Part shown: piece after piece, positions 7,892 to 16,198 of the stretch
Layout of the letters: each line of letters begins with the position of its first letter
Position numbering within the stretch: the first letter of the stretch is position 1
Source of the DNA: CAZOWW01 sp964583765
GTDB taxonomy: Bacteria; Actinomycetota; Actinomycetes; Actinomycetales; Kineosporiaceae
Length of the DNA stretch: 52,695 nucleotides
Direction: 5' to 3'
Assembly: GCA_964583765.1 (NCBI GenBank)
Contig: CAZOWW010000022.1
Span: forward strand, 1 to 52,695
Made by a program: the position numbers and the translations under genes
The notes under the pieces: generated by a model
What the model was told of the DNA's origin: nothing
Database searches by the model: none
What the model saw: only the letters and a program-made list of their open reading frames with translations

Positions 7892-9253
7892 TCAGTGCGT
7901 GGCGGCGACCGCCTCCAGTGTCTCTGACGCGGGGCCGAACTGGATCGGTTGCCCGGTCGCCTCCAGCACCGACAACCACAGCTCGCCCTCCGGGTCCACC
8001 TGGTTGCGATGTCTCGTGGCCAGGCTCATCGGCAGGTGCACCAGTCGACCGTGCCAGCGGCCCACGACCATCTCCGTGCGCCCGGCCATGCCGGCATGTG
8101 CCGCCGCGTGCGACAGCTGCAGGCTGTACACGCTGTCGAAGGCGTCGGCGGGCACGCTGCGGATGGAGTAGCTGGGGTCGAGGTACTTGATGTTCGACTC
8201 CATGCCGTGCGCGGCGAAGTCCGCGCTGATCCGTTCCCGCAGCAGCCCGCCGATGTCGTGGAGCCGCACGTTGCCGGAGGCGTCCCGGCCCGACGCCTCG
8301 TTCGTCAGGTACTCCTGACCGGCGCCCTCGGCCACCACGACCACCGCGTGTCCGAGCTCGGTGACCTTGCGCCGCAGCGCGGCCAGGAAGCCGTCGTCGC
8401 CGTCCAGGGCGAAGGGGACCTCGGGGATCAGCACGAAGTCGGCGTCCCCCTTGGCCAGCGCGCCGTGACAGGCGATGAAGCCGGAGGACCGGCCCATCAC
8501 CTTGACCAGGCCGACACCGTTCGGCGCGGAACGGGCCTCCACGTGCGCGGCCCGGATCGACTCGGCGGCCATGCCGAACGCGGTCTGGAAGCCGAAACTG
8601 AAGTCGATGTAGGGGATGTCGTTGTCGATCGTCTTGGGGATGCCGACCACCGAGACGCCCTCGCCACGGGCCTGGGCCGCGGTCGCGATCGCCATCGCGC
8701 CGTGCATCGAACCGTCGCCACCGATCACGAAGAGGATGTCGATCCCCATCCGCACCAGGCAGTCGACGACCTCGTCGGGGTCCTGCGCGCCGCGGGAGGT
8801 GCCCAGGATGGTCCCGCCCAGCTCGTCGATGCCGCTGACCGTCGCGGGCGTGAGGTCCTCCACCGGGTGCCCGTACCGCGGGATGAACCCCTGGTAGCCG
8901 TACCGGAAGCCCCAGATCCGGCGGACCCCGTAGTGCCGCACCAGCTGGATCACCAGCCCCCGGATCACGTCGTTGAGACCCGGGCACAGACCGCCGCAGG
9001 TGACGATGCCCACCCGGGTCTTCACGGGGTCGAAGTAGATCTTCCGGCGGGGACCGGCCGGCTCGAACCCCGGCAGCTCACCCACCGGCACCCCGCGCCC
9101 GGCCACCATCGCCAGGGTGTCGTCGAAGAGCACGCGGTCGGACTCGTCCACGTAGTGCTCGGAGGTCCTCCGGGTGCCGAGAACCCGCATCAGCGGGGAG
9201 TCGACCCGACAGTCGCCGAGGGTCTTCACCTGCAGGTCGGAACCAGTGATCAT
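7892..9253 (-). CDS. pfkA: ATP-dependent 6-phosphofructokinase
   Basis: A 453-residue cytoplasmic enzyme that phosphorylates fructose 6-phosphate in glycolysis. GGLCPGLND (87-95), IGGDGSM (177-183) and PKTIDND (206-212) are the family motifs. The Gly in GGDGS indicates ATP rather than pyrophosphate use, while the Lys in PKTIDND is typical of the long PFK clade shared with plants and trypanosomes (knowledge of the family). The IYFDPVKTRVGIVTCGG block upstream of the nucleotide site is characteristic of that clade. The ATG at 9253 has CGGAGG 11 bp upstream; a longer in-frame start at 9379 would add low-complexity sequence. Confidence 0.92.
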   Translation of the reverse strand: MITGSDLQVKTLGDCRVDSPLMRVLGTRRTSEHYVDESDRVLFDDTLAMVAGRGVPVGELPGFEPAGPRRKIYFDPVKTRVGIVTCGGLCPGLNDVIRGLVIQLVRHYGVRRIWGFRYGYQGFIPRYGHPVEDLTPATVSGIDELGGTILGTSRGAQDPDEVVDCLVRMGIDILFVIGGDGSMHGAMAIATAAQARGEGVSVVGIPKTIDNDIPYIDFSFGFQTAFGMAAESIRAAHVEARSAPNGVGLVKVMGRSSGFIACHGALAKGDADFVLIPEVPFALDGDDGFLAALRRKVTELGHAVVVVAEGAGQEYLTNEASGRDASGNVRLHDIGGLLRERISADFAAHGMESNIKYLDPSYSIRSVPADAFDSVYSLQLSHAAAHAGMAGRTEMVVGRWHGRLVHLPMSLATRHRNQVDPEGELWLSVLEATGQPIQFGPASETLEAVAATH

Positions 9254-9422
9254 GATGCGACATGCCTCCGTGACGGCGCCCGTCCCCGACGCCACGGCCG
9301 CTCCACGCCGAGCACCTGATCTCCTCGCGGCGTCCCCGATGCTACGGGAGCGTCCGGCCGGCCGGTGCACCCCGGGCACGGATGTGGCGATGTCGTCGCA
9401 TCGGCGTGCCTCCCGGGGGATG

Positions 9423-9441
9423 CCGGACGCGCGGCGTCCGG
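9423..9441. terminator. hairpin after SpoIIE-type phosphatase gene
   Basis: CCGGACGC, loop GCG and GCGTCCGG make a perfect 8-bp stem about 20 bp beyond the phosphatase stop codon on the minus strand. It separates that gene from the phosphofructokinase gene. Confidence 0.6.
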
Positions 9442-9461
9442 GGCGACGGGACGAGGCGAGG

Positions 9462-10574
9462 TCAGGAACGGCGGATCACCACAAGCGCGCGATCGTCCGC
9501 GTCCCCGCCGCGCAGGCTGTCCACGATCCGGGCGGCACCGCCCCGGAACCCGCCCCGCATCGCCTGCTGGGCCAGGGCGACGAGGCGGTCGATGCCACGG
9601 GCGACGTCCACCTCGGGGCTCTCCACCAGGCCGTCCGTGTACAGGAGCAGGGTGTCTCCCGGGTCCAGGACCCCCTCCTGCGCGGGATAGGAGGGTTCCT
9701 CGACGACCCCCAGCAGTGGGCCCTGGTCCCCCTCGAGCAACTGCCACCGGCCGGGGAGCGTGTGGAAGTGCGCCGCCGGCGGATGGCCCGCACCCGCCAA
9801 CCGGTAGGCGCCGGTGTCCAGGTCGAGGCTGACGTGCACCGCCGTGGCAAACCCCTCGGACCACTGCTGACGCAGGAGGTACCGGTTCGCCGAGGGCAGG
9901 AACTCCGCCGGCGGAAGGGCCCCGAGCAGCCCGCCGAAGGCCCCGGAGAGCATGAGCGCCCGGGTACCGGCCGGCTGCCCCTTGCCGGAGACGTCGACGA
10001 GCACCAGTTCCACGGTCCGGTTGTCCGGGCTGCGGGACGCGACCAGGAAGTCCCCGGAGAAGGAGTCGCCGTGCGCGGCCCGCAGCACCGACTCCACCTG
10101 CCAGCCCGGTTCGAGCGGCGGCACCACGCCCTGGGCCCGCAACCGGTCACGCAGGTCCACGAGCATCGAGGTGCCCAGAGCTCCCTGGACACCGAGCCGT
10201 TGCCGCCCCAGGGCGTACCGCCAGACCATGGCCCCGCTGAGGCCGAGCACCAGGAGCGTGCCCGGACGCAATGACGGGGAGTCCGGGATCGACGACACGA
10301 CCGCCACGGTGACGGCCATGAACACGAAGTACGCGAGCAGGTAGCGCACCCGCAGGACGAAGCCGGCCGCCAGCAGGCACAGGCTCGCCGACGCGGGCGG
10401 CGCCCAGGTCGAGCTCCAGGTCTCGAGCAGGGCGAAGAGGACGCCCACCCCCAGGAACAGGACCAACAACACGGGCTGGGCGACGGTCCTCAACAGTGCC
10501 AGAGGGGGCCACCGTCGCGGACGGCGGGAACGGGCAATGGTGACGCCCTCCCGCATACCGCCGACTTTGGCCAT
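9462..10574 (-). CDS. membrane-bound SpoIIE-type PP2C phosphatase
   Basis: A 370-residue protein with about four membrane helices in residues 25-130 (PVLLVLFLGVGVLFALL, ASLCLLAAGFVL, AYFVFMAVTVAVVSS, LLVLGLSGAMVW) and a cytoplasmic SpoIIE/PP2C domain from about 150 to the end. Metal-binding motifs are visible: GDSFSGDF, LVDVSGKG, GAGHPP and LLLYTDGLVES, ending ADDRALVVIR. Such phosphatases dephosphorylate anti-anti-sigma factors or similar switch proteins. No sigma, anti-sigma or STAS gene is adjacent, so the partner is unknown. The ATG at 10574 lacks a Shine-Dalgarno sequence but sits six bases after a TAGTGT -10 box, suggesting a leaderless transcript. Confidence 0.87.
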   Translation of the reverse strand: MAKVGGMREGVTIARSRRPRRWPPLALLRTVAQPVLLVLFLGVGVLFALLETWSSTWAPPASASLCLLAAGFVLRVRYLLAYFVFMAVTVAVVSSIPDSPSLRPGTLLVLGLSGAMVWRYALGRQRLGVQGALGTSMLVDLRDRLRAQGVVPPLEPGWQVESVLRAAHGDSFSGDFLVASRSPDNRTVELVLVDVSGKGQPAGTRALMLSGAFGGLLGALPPAEFLPSANRYLLRQQWSEGFATAVHVSLDLDTGAYRLAGAGHPPAAHFHTLPGRWQLLEGDQGPLLGVVEEPSYPAQEGVLDPGDTLLLYTDGLVESPEVDVARGIDRLVALAQQAMRGGFRGGAARIVDSLRGGDADDRALVVIRRS

Positions 10575-10580
10575 GGGCCG

Positions 10581-10586
10581 ACACTA
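10581..10586 (-). promoter_or_regulatory. candidate -10 box for leaderless phosphatase transcript
   Basis: Read on the minus strand, TAGTGT is followed by six bases and the ATG at 10574. It lies inside one arm of the dyad at 10582-10609. Confidence 0.45.
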
Positions 10587-10609
10587 TCGGCAGGATCCAT
10601 CCGATAGTG
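10582..10609. promoter_or_regulatory. candidate operator: 9-bp dyad
   Basis: CACTATCGG and CCGATAGTG are perfect inverted arms separated by a 10-bp spacer that contains GGATCC. One arm covers the putative -10 box of the phosphatase gene, so a bound repressor would block transcription. It could alternatively be a chance dyad. Confidence 0.5.
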
Positions 10610-10755
10610 AGCATGTCGTCACCGACACGACCCGAATCGGCGTTTCACCCCTCTGCGTCGTCACCGCCCGCAGCCGAAGGCGCGATGGGTGACACGCGAA
10701 AAAGGGTTCGATCACACCCTGCCACCCGTGCCACGATCGGGAGGTGGCTATACCT

Positions 10756-11985
10756 GTGATCAAACCCCTCGGCCCCGCCCAGAGCGACACGATCCTCGAC
10801 CTCGATCAGTGGACCTTCGGGATGGACCTCGAGGGCCTGGACCCGGCGTTGGCCCTGGCCCCCTTCGAGTGGGACCGCACCTTCGGCGCCTGGCTGGAGG
10901 GCCCTCACCGGCTCGCGGGGATGAACTCCACCTTCAGCTTCACCCTCACCGTGCCGGGCGCGTCCGTCCCCGCCGCGGGGCTGACCTGGGTCGGGGTGCA
11001 CCCGCGGGACCGCCGCCAGGGGCTGCTGCGCGCCATGATGGGACACCACCTCGACCAGGTGCGCCGGGGCCCGGAGCCGGTCTCGGTGCTCTTCGCCGCC
11101 GAACCCGGGATCTACGGCCGGTTCGGCTACGGTCTGGCCACCCGGACCGCGGTGCTCTCCCTCTCCCGCGGCGCGGCGTTGCGCCCCGTCGCGGGGTCCG
11201 ACGCGATCACCGTCGAGTTCGAGCGCATCGATCCCGAGCGCCATTCCGCCCTGATCCGTGAGGTCCACGACCAGGCCTACCGCAGCCGACCGGGCTCGGT
11301 CTCCCGCCCCAACCCGGCGCACACCTCCCTGCTCCTCTACGACCCCCCGAGCCGACGTCAGGGTGCCGAGGAACTGCGCATCCTGGTCGCCCGGGACGCC
11401 GGGGGGCGCGCTCGTGGCTACGTCCTCTTCCGCCGGGCCAATCGCTGGGGCATGCGTGGTCCCGAGGGCAAGGTGACGGTACGGGAACTGTCCGCGCTGG
11501 ACGGCCCGGCGACGCACGCCCTGTGGCGCATACTCCTCGATCTGGATCTGACCACCGAGGTCGAGTCCGGGAGCCGGCCGGTGGACGACGCGCTCTTCCA
11601 CCTCCTCGTGGACGTCCGCGCGGTGGAACCCCGGGTGCACGACGGCCTCTGGCTGCGCATCGTCGATCTGCCGGCCGCGCTCGCCGCCCGCCGGTATCCC
11701 GTCCCGCTGGACGTCGTCCTCGAGGTCTCCGACGCGCAGTGCCCCGCCAATGCGGGGCGCTGGCACCTGGTCGCAGGTCCGGACCACGCCACCTGCATCG
11801 CGACCACGGCGGAGCCGCAGCTGCGCCTGGACGTGCGCGAGCTCGGCTCCGCCTACCTCGGTGGGGAGAGCCTGGCCGCCATGGGCAGAGCCGGCCTCGT
11901 CGAGGAACTGCGGCCCGGGGCCCTGGACACCACGGCCGCCGCCTTCGGCTGGCCGGTCGCACCGTTCTCCGGCTGGGTCTTCTGA
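10756..11985 (+). CDS. Eis-like GNAT family N-acetyltransferase
   Basis: A protein of about 409 residues with the layout of the Eis family: an N-terminal GNAT domain (TWVGVHPRDRRQGLLRAMM, containing the acetyl-CoA loop R-x-x-Q/R-G), a second GNAT-like region, and a C-terminal SCP2-like domain (RLDVRELGSAYLGGESLAAMGRAG). The chain ends in a terminal Phe, whose carboxylate acts as general base in Eis enzymes (family knowledge). These enzymes acetylate amines, including aminoglycosides, at several positions; the natural substrate here is unknown. A GTG at 10756 is preferred because GGAGGTG lies nine bases upstream; an earlier GTG at 10744 overlaps that ribosome site. The gene converges on rpiB. 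Confidence 0.87.
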   Translation: MIKPLGPAQSDTILDLDQWTFGMDLEGLDPALALAPFEWDRTFGAWLEGPHRLAGMNSTFSFTLTVPGASVPAAGLTWVGVHPRDRRQGLLRAMMGHHLDQVRRGPEPVSVLFAAEPGIYGRFGYGLATRTAVLSLSRGAALRPVAGSDAITVEFERIDPERHSALIREVHDQAYRSRPGSVSRPNPAHTSLLLYDPPSRRQGAEELRILVARDAGGRARGYVLFRRANRWGMRGPEGKVTVRELSALDGPATHALWRILLDLDLTTEVESGSRPVDDALFHLLVDVRAVEPRVHDGLWLRIVDLPAALAARRYPVPLDVVLEVSDAQCPANAGRWHLVAGPDHATCIATTAEPQLRLDVRELGSAYLGGESLAAMGRAGLVEELRPGALDTTAAAFGWPVAPFSGWVF

Positions 11986-12031
11986 CCCGGCTGGATCATC
12001 CGAGCGGGCCGAGCCCTTCGACCCGGCCGGA

Positions 12032-12514
12032 TCAGGCGTGCGCCGATTCCGGCACCGGCGGCAGGGCACCCGTCGACTCGTAGTCCGAGATCATCCGAAT
12101 ACGGCGCTCGTGCCGCGGGTCCCCCGAGAAGGGCTCCCCCACGAAGGCGTCCACCAGGGCGAGGACGACCTCCGGGTCGTGCATGCGCGCACCCAGCGCC
12201 AGGACGTTCGCGTCGTTGTGCTGACGGGCGAGGACCGCGGTCTGCTCGCTCCAGGCCAGGGCGGCCCGCACGCCGCGCACCTTGTTCGCCGCGATCTGCT
12301 CACCGTTGCCGGAACCGCCGAGCACGATGCCGAGGCTGCCCGGGTCCGCCACGGTGGCCGACGCCGCCCGCAGGCAGAAGGGCGGGTAGTCGTCGTCAGG
12401 GTCCAGGACCTGCGGCCCGTGGTCCGTGACCTCGTGACCCGAGGCAAGCAGATGCCGGACGAGTTCCTCCTTCAGCTCGAAACCGGCATGGTCGGATCCC
12501 AGGTGGATGTGCAT
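12032..12514 (-). CDS. rpiB: ribose-5-phosphate isomerase B
   Basis: A 160-residue enzyme interconverting ribose 5-phosphate and ribulose 5-phosphate in the pentose phosphate pathway. The start MHIHLGSDHAGFELKEEL, GIVLGGSGNGEQIAANKVRGVRAAL, HNDANVLALGAR and the final RHERRIRMI are all typical of RpiB. In place of the usual Cys, GGSGNG carries Ser at the position before GNG, as in many actinobacterial enzymes that use a Glu base (family knowledge). The ATG at 12514 lacks a ribosome site; a CAGACT -10-like hexamer lies six bases upstream, so the message may be leaderless. It precedes the DsbA-like gene's 3' side as in mycobacteria. Confidence 0.92.
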   Translation of the reverse strand: MHIHLGSDHAGFELKEELVRHLLASGHEVTDHGPQVLDPDDDYPPFCLRAASATVADPGSLGIVLGGSGNGEQIAANKVRGVRAALAWSEQTAVLARQHNDANVLALGARMHDPEVVLALVDAFVGEPFSGDPRHERRIRMISDYESTGALPPVPESAHA

Positions 12515-12580
12515 GCGGCAAGTCTGCCAGCCCGCCCGCGGACCTCCACCGGATGGTGCGGACGGGCCGGCGCCGGCTGT

Positions 12581-12640
12581 CCTTCCAGGGGCGGAGTGCG
12601 CCTTCGGAGGACGGAGCATGCCTTCCAGGGGCGGAGTGCG
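12581..12640. repeat. 20-bp tandem repeat, three copies
   Basis: Units at 12581, 12601 and 12621; the first and third are identical (CCTTCCAGGGGCGGAGTGCG) and the middle one is diverged. They fill the gap between rpiB and the DsbA-like gene and end 4 bp before the latter's stop codon. Confidence 0.9.
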
Positions 12641-12643
12641 ACC

Positions 12644-13252
12644 TCAGTCGAAGATCGGCCCCTGGGTGCGGGTGCGCTTGAGCTCGAAGAAACCAGGCGT
12701 CCCGGCGACCAGCACCGCGCCGTCCCAGAGCCGTCCGGCCGCCTCACCCCGCGGTGCGGGCGTCACCACCGGCCCGAAGAAGGCGACCCCGTTCACCGCG
12801 ACCACGGGCGTGCCGACGTCCTCCCCCACCAGCGAGATCCCCTCGTGGTGGCTCGCCCGCAGTTGGGCGTCGAAGTCGTCCCGGTCCGCGTAGTCGGCCA
12901 GTTCGGCGGGCAGACCCACGTCCGCGAGCGCTCCCGCGATCACCGCCGGGTAGTCCTTCTGGCCCCCGGGGTGGATCCGGGTACCCAGCGCGTCGTACAG
13001 GTCGCGCACGTAGCGCTCGCCGTGCAACTCGCGTGCCGCGATCACCACCCGCACCGGTCCCCACGCGGCGTCCAGGAGCCGTCGGTAGTCCGGGGGCAGT
13101 TCCCGCCCCTCGTTGAGCACCGACAGACTCATCACGTGCCAGCGGACGTCCACCGGCCGGATCTTCTCCACCTCCAGAATCCATCGTGAGGTCATCCAGG
13201 CCCAGGGGCAGACCGGGTCGAACCAGAAGTCGGCGACGTCACGGTGCGCCAT
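12644..13252 (-). CDS. DsbA-like thioredoxin-fold protein (Rv2466c-like)
   Basis: A 202-residue thioredoxin-fold protein. FWFDPVCPWAW near the N-terminus gives the active site CPWA, so the resolving cysteine of a CPWC motif is replaced by Ala. GEDVGTPVVAVNGVAFFGPVV contains the cis-Pro segment of DsbA-like folds. The size, the FWFDP start and the position between rpiB and pepN match the mycothiol-dependent reductase family of M. tuberculosis Rv2466c. A monothiol site would suggest mixed-disulfide chemistry with mycothiol rather than dithiol oxidation (inference). The ATG at 13252 follows GAGGAGG at a good distance. Divergent from pepN. Confidence 0.85.
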   Translation of the reverse strand: MAHRDVADFWFDPVCPWAWMTSRWILEVEKIRPVDVRWHVMSLSVLNEGRELPPDYRRLLDAAWGPVRVVIAARELHGERYVRDLYDALGTRIHPGGQKDYPAVIAGALADVGLPAELADYADRDDFDAQLRASHHEGISLVGEDVGTPVVAVNGVAFFGPVVTPAPRGEAAGRLWDGAVLVAGTPGFFELKRTRTQGPIFD

Positions 13253-13301
13253 CGGGATCCTCCTCGGGGACGAGCACCGGCAGCACAGGCCAGGTGCGCG
13301 G

Positions 13302-13367
13302 CAGGTCGACCTGAGTCAGGCGGGCAACAGATCGACATGGGTCGTGAGTACTGATCAGATCGACAGG
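13302..13367. repeat. three CAGRTCGACMKG boxes in divergent promoter region
   Basis: CAGGTCGACCTG (13302, a perfect palindrome), CAGATCGACATG (13328) and CAGATCGACAGG (13356) recur at 26-28-bp spacing, between the divergent DsbA-like and pepN genes. They may be operator sites or remnants of a tandem duplication. Confidence 0.55.
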
Positions 13368-13426
13368 AGTGCGGAGCGGGTCGCCCGGGTGCGGAACGGA
13401 TCGGCACCGGAGACGCTGTCCCGGGT

Positions 13427-13460
13427 CCCATCTCAGCACGACTCCCATCTCAGCACGACG
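13427..13460. repeat. 17-bp tandem repeat, two copies
   Basis: CCCATCTCAGCACGAC plus one variable base occurs at 13427 and 13444, back to back, in the 380-bp gap upstream of pepN. No gene is visible in that gap. Confidence 0.85.
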
Positions 13461-13633
13461 ATGGCGGCCCGACATCCCGGAGATGGACTGTGACGTGACA
13501 TTCGGTACCTACATCGGCTGCGCGGAGGCCGGGCGCAGGTGGCAGGATGCCACGGAGTGCGTGGTCGGAGGGCCGGGCGGGCGAGCCCGGTGCGCAGAGC
13601 TCCCGGACGCGCCCGAGGGACCGAGGAGAGCTG

Positions 13634-16186
13634 GTGCCTGGAACCAATCTGACCCGTGACGAGGCGGCCGCGCGCGCGACCCTGCTCGAGGTCACCCACT
13701 ACGACGTGGCGCTCGACCTGACCACCGGGTCCGAGGTGTTTCGCTCGACCACCACCGTGACCTTCGACTGTGCGGAGCCCGGTGCCTCGACGTTCGTCGA
13801 CCTGATCGCCCCCACGGTGCGCGAGGTCGAGCTGAACGGCAGGCTCCTCGACGTGGCGTCCGCCGTGTCCTCGGGACGGATCGCGCTCGACGGGCTGCTG
13901 GACGAGAACGTGCTGCGGGTCGACGCGGACTGCGCCTACATGCACACCGGTGAGGGCCTGCACCGGTTCGTCGACCCGGTCGACGACGAGGTCTACCTGT
14001 ACTCGCAGTTCGAGGTGGCGGACGCGCGGCGCGTGTTCACCTGCTTCGACCAGCCGGACCTCAAGGCCACCTACGCGTTCACGATCACGGTGCCGGCGCG
14101 CTGGACCGTGGTCTCCAATGCCGCCGACCCGATCGAGACCCCCGCCGGCGGGGAGATCGCCACCTGGGCGTTCCCGACCACCCCTCGGCTCAGCACCTAC
14201 GTCACAGCCGTGGTCGCTGGGCCCTACCGCGCCTTCCACGACGAGCTGACGAGCCGGGACGGGCGCACGATCCCGCTGGGCGTCTACTGCCGGGCCTCGC
14301 TGGCCGCCCACGCGGACCCCCAGAACGTCTTCGACGTCACCCGGGCGGGGTTCACCTTCTTCGAGGACGTGTTCGACCTCGCCTACCCCTTCGCCAAGTA
14401 CGACCAGCTGTTCGTGCCCGAGTTCAACGCCGGCGCGATGGAGAACGCGGGCTGCGTGACCATCACCGAGGCCTACGTCTTCCGCTCCAAGGTGCCCGAG
14501 GCGACCGTCGAACGCCGCGCCCTGACCGTGCTGCACGAACTCGCGCACATGTGGTTCGGCGACCTGGTGACGATGCGCTGGTGGGACGATCTCTGGCTCA
14601 ACGAGAGCTTCGCGGAGTACGTGAGCACGCGGTGCCAGGCCGAGGCCACCCGCTGGACGACGGCCTGGACCACGTTCAGCAGCGCGGAGAAGTCCTGGGC
14701 CTACCGCCAGGACCAGCTCCCGTCCACCCACCCGATCGTGGCGGACATCCGGGACCTGGCCGACGTCGAGGTCAACTTCGACGGCATCACCTACGCCAAG
14801 GGCGCCTCGGTGATCAAGCAGCTCGTGCACTGGGTGGGCACGGAGGCGTTCGACGCCGCGCTGCGCCGCTACTTCCGCACCCACGCCTGGGGCAACACGA
14901 CCCTGGCCGAGCTGCTCGCGGAACTCACCCGGGCGAGCGGACGCGATCTGGACGGCTGGGCGGCCAGTTGGCTGCGCACCGCGGGAGTGACCACGATCCG
15001 CCCGGACCTGCAGGTGGACGAGCAGGGAGTCATCACCTCCGCCGCCCTGGTGCAGGAGGCTCCCGCGGACCATCCGGAGCTGCGTCCGCACCGGCTGGCG
15101 ATCGGCGGGTACGACCTCGTCGACGGACAGCTGCGCCGCACCCACCAGGTGGCACTGGACATCGCCGGGGAGCGCACCGGGGTGCCCGAACTGGTCGGAC
15201 GGCGTCGACCCGATCTGCTGCTGGTCAATGACGAGGACCTCGCCTACGGGAAGATCCGGCTCGACGACCACTCGCTGCGCACCGCCATCGCCCACCTGGC
15301 GGCCTTCGAGGACTCCCTGCCCCGCACCCTCGTCTGGGGTGCGGCCTGGGACATGACCCGGGACGCCGAACTCGGCGCACGGGCCTTCGTGGACCTGGTC
15401 CTGGGCAACATCTCCTCGGTGGACGACCCGAGCGTCGCGCAGACCCTGCTACGGCAGCTCGCCTCGACCCTGCAGTTCTACGTGGCTCCCACGCACCGCC
15501 GCCGGACCCTGGCCTCGGCGGCCGACCGGCTCGTCGAGCTCCTGCACGCGAGCTCCCCGGGCAGCGACACGCAGCTGCTGCTCTCCCGCTCGCTGGCCGG
15601 CCACGCCACCACGGACACCCAGCTGGACCTGCTGGCCGGGCTGCTCGACGGTACGCGCACGGTGCCCGGGCTCGTCGTGGACACCGAGCGTCGTTGGGAG
15701 CTGCTGGCCGGGCTCGTGGTCACCGGGCGGGCCGGTGAGGAGCGGATCGCCGGGCAGCTGGCCGCCGACGACACGGCCACCGGGCGGGTGCATGCCGCCG
15801 CCGCACGGGCCGCACTGCCCACCCCCGAGGCGAAGGCCGCCGCGTGGAAGTCCGTCACGGACGACGCGGATCTGCCCAACGCCGTCCAGGCCGCGGTGAT
15901 CGGAGGCTTCAACCGGGTCGAGGACCCCGCCCTGCTGGAACCGTTCGTCACGCCCTACTTCGAGATGCTCACCCGGATCTGGGACGAGCGCACGAGCGAG
16001 ATGGCGACGCAGATCGTCGTGGGGCTCTACCCGGCCGTGGTCGGCACGCCCGAGGTCCTCGAGCGGACCGACCGCTGGCTGGACGAGACGGACGCCGAGT
16101 CGGCGCTGCGCCGACTCGTGCTCGAGGGCCGGGACGGCGTGCTGCGCGCCCTGCGGGCCCAGGAACGCGACCTCGCGGACGGCTGA
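13634..16186 (+). CDS. pepN: aminopeptidase N (M1 family)
   Basis: An 850-residue cytoplasmic zinc aminopeptidase that removes N-terminal residues from peptides. The substrate-binding GAMEN motif occurs near residue 267 (FNAGAMENAG). The zinc site is HELAH at 301-305 with the third ligand E324 in NESFAEY, a perfect HEXXH-X18-E arrangement. The N-terminal beta domain and the long helical ERAP1-like C-terminal domain are both present, and length matches actinobacterial PepN. A GTG at 13634 is used: GAGGAG lies six bases upstream, and the conserved region starts soon after. The upstream in-frame ATG at 13547 would add arginine-rich filler. It converges on the P-type ATPase gene with 12 bp between. 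Confidence 0.94.
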   Translation: MPGTNLTRDEAAARATLLEVTHYDVALDLTTGSEVFRSTTTVTFDCAEPGASTFVDLIAPTVREVELNGRLLDVASAVSSGRIALDGLLDENVLRVDADCAYMHTGEGLHRFVDPVDDEVYLYSQFEVADARRVFTCFDQPDLKATYAFTITVPARWTVVSNAADPIETPAGGEIATWAFPTTPRLSTYVTAVVAGPYRAFHDELTSRDGRTIPLGVYCRASLAAHADPQNVFDVTRAGFTFFEDVFDLAYPFAKYDQLFVPEFNAGAMENAGCVTITEAYVFRSKVPEATVERRALTVLHELAHMWFGDLVTMRWWDDLWLNESFAEYVSTRCQAEATRWTTAWTTFSSAEKSWAYRQDQLPSTHPIVADIRDLADVEVNFDGITYAKGASVIKQLVHWVGTEAFDAALRRYFRTHAWGNTTLAELLAELTRASGRDLDGWAASWLRTAGVTTIRPDLQVDEQGVITSAALVQEAPADHPELRPHRLAIGGYDLVDGQLRRTHQVALDIAGERTGVPELVGRRRPDLLLVNDEDLAYGKIRLDDHSLRTAIAHLAAFEDSLPRTLVWGAAWDMTRDAELGARAFVDLVLGNISSVDDPSVAQTLLRQLASTLQFYVAPTHRRRTLASAADRLVELLHASSPGSDTQLLLSRSLAGHATTDTQLDLLAGLLDGTRTVPGLVVDTERRWELLAGLVVTGRAGEERIAGQLAADDTATGRVHAAAARAALPTPEAKAAAWKSVTDDADLPNAVQAAVIGGFNRVEDPALLEPFVTPYFEMLTRIWDERTSEMATQIVVGLYPAVVGTPEVLERTDRWLDETDAESALRRLVLEGRDGVLRALRAQERDLADG

Positions 16187-16198
16187 GCGCGCCAGCAG

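Noticed and set aside
10645..12069. 474-residue minus-strand frame
   Set aside because: It is the shadow of the Eis-like acetyltransferase, with no recognisable domain.
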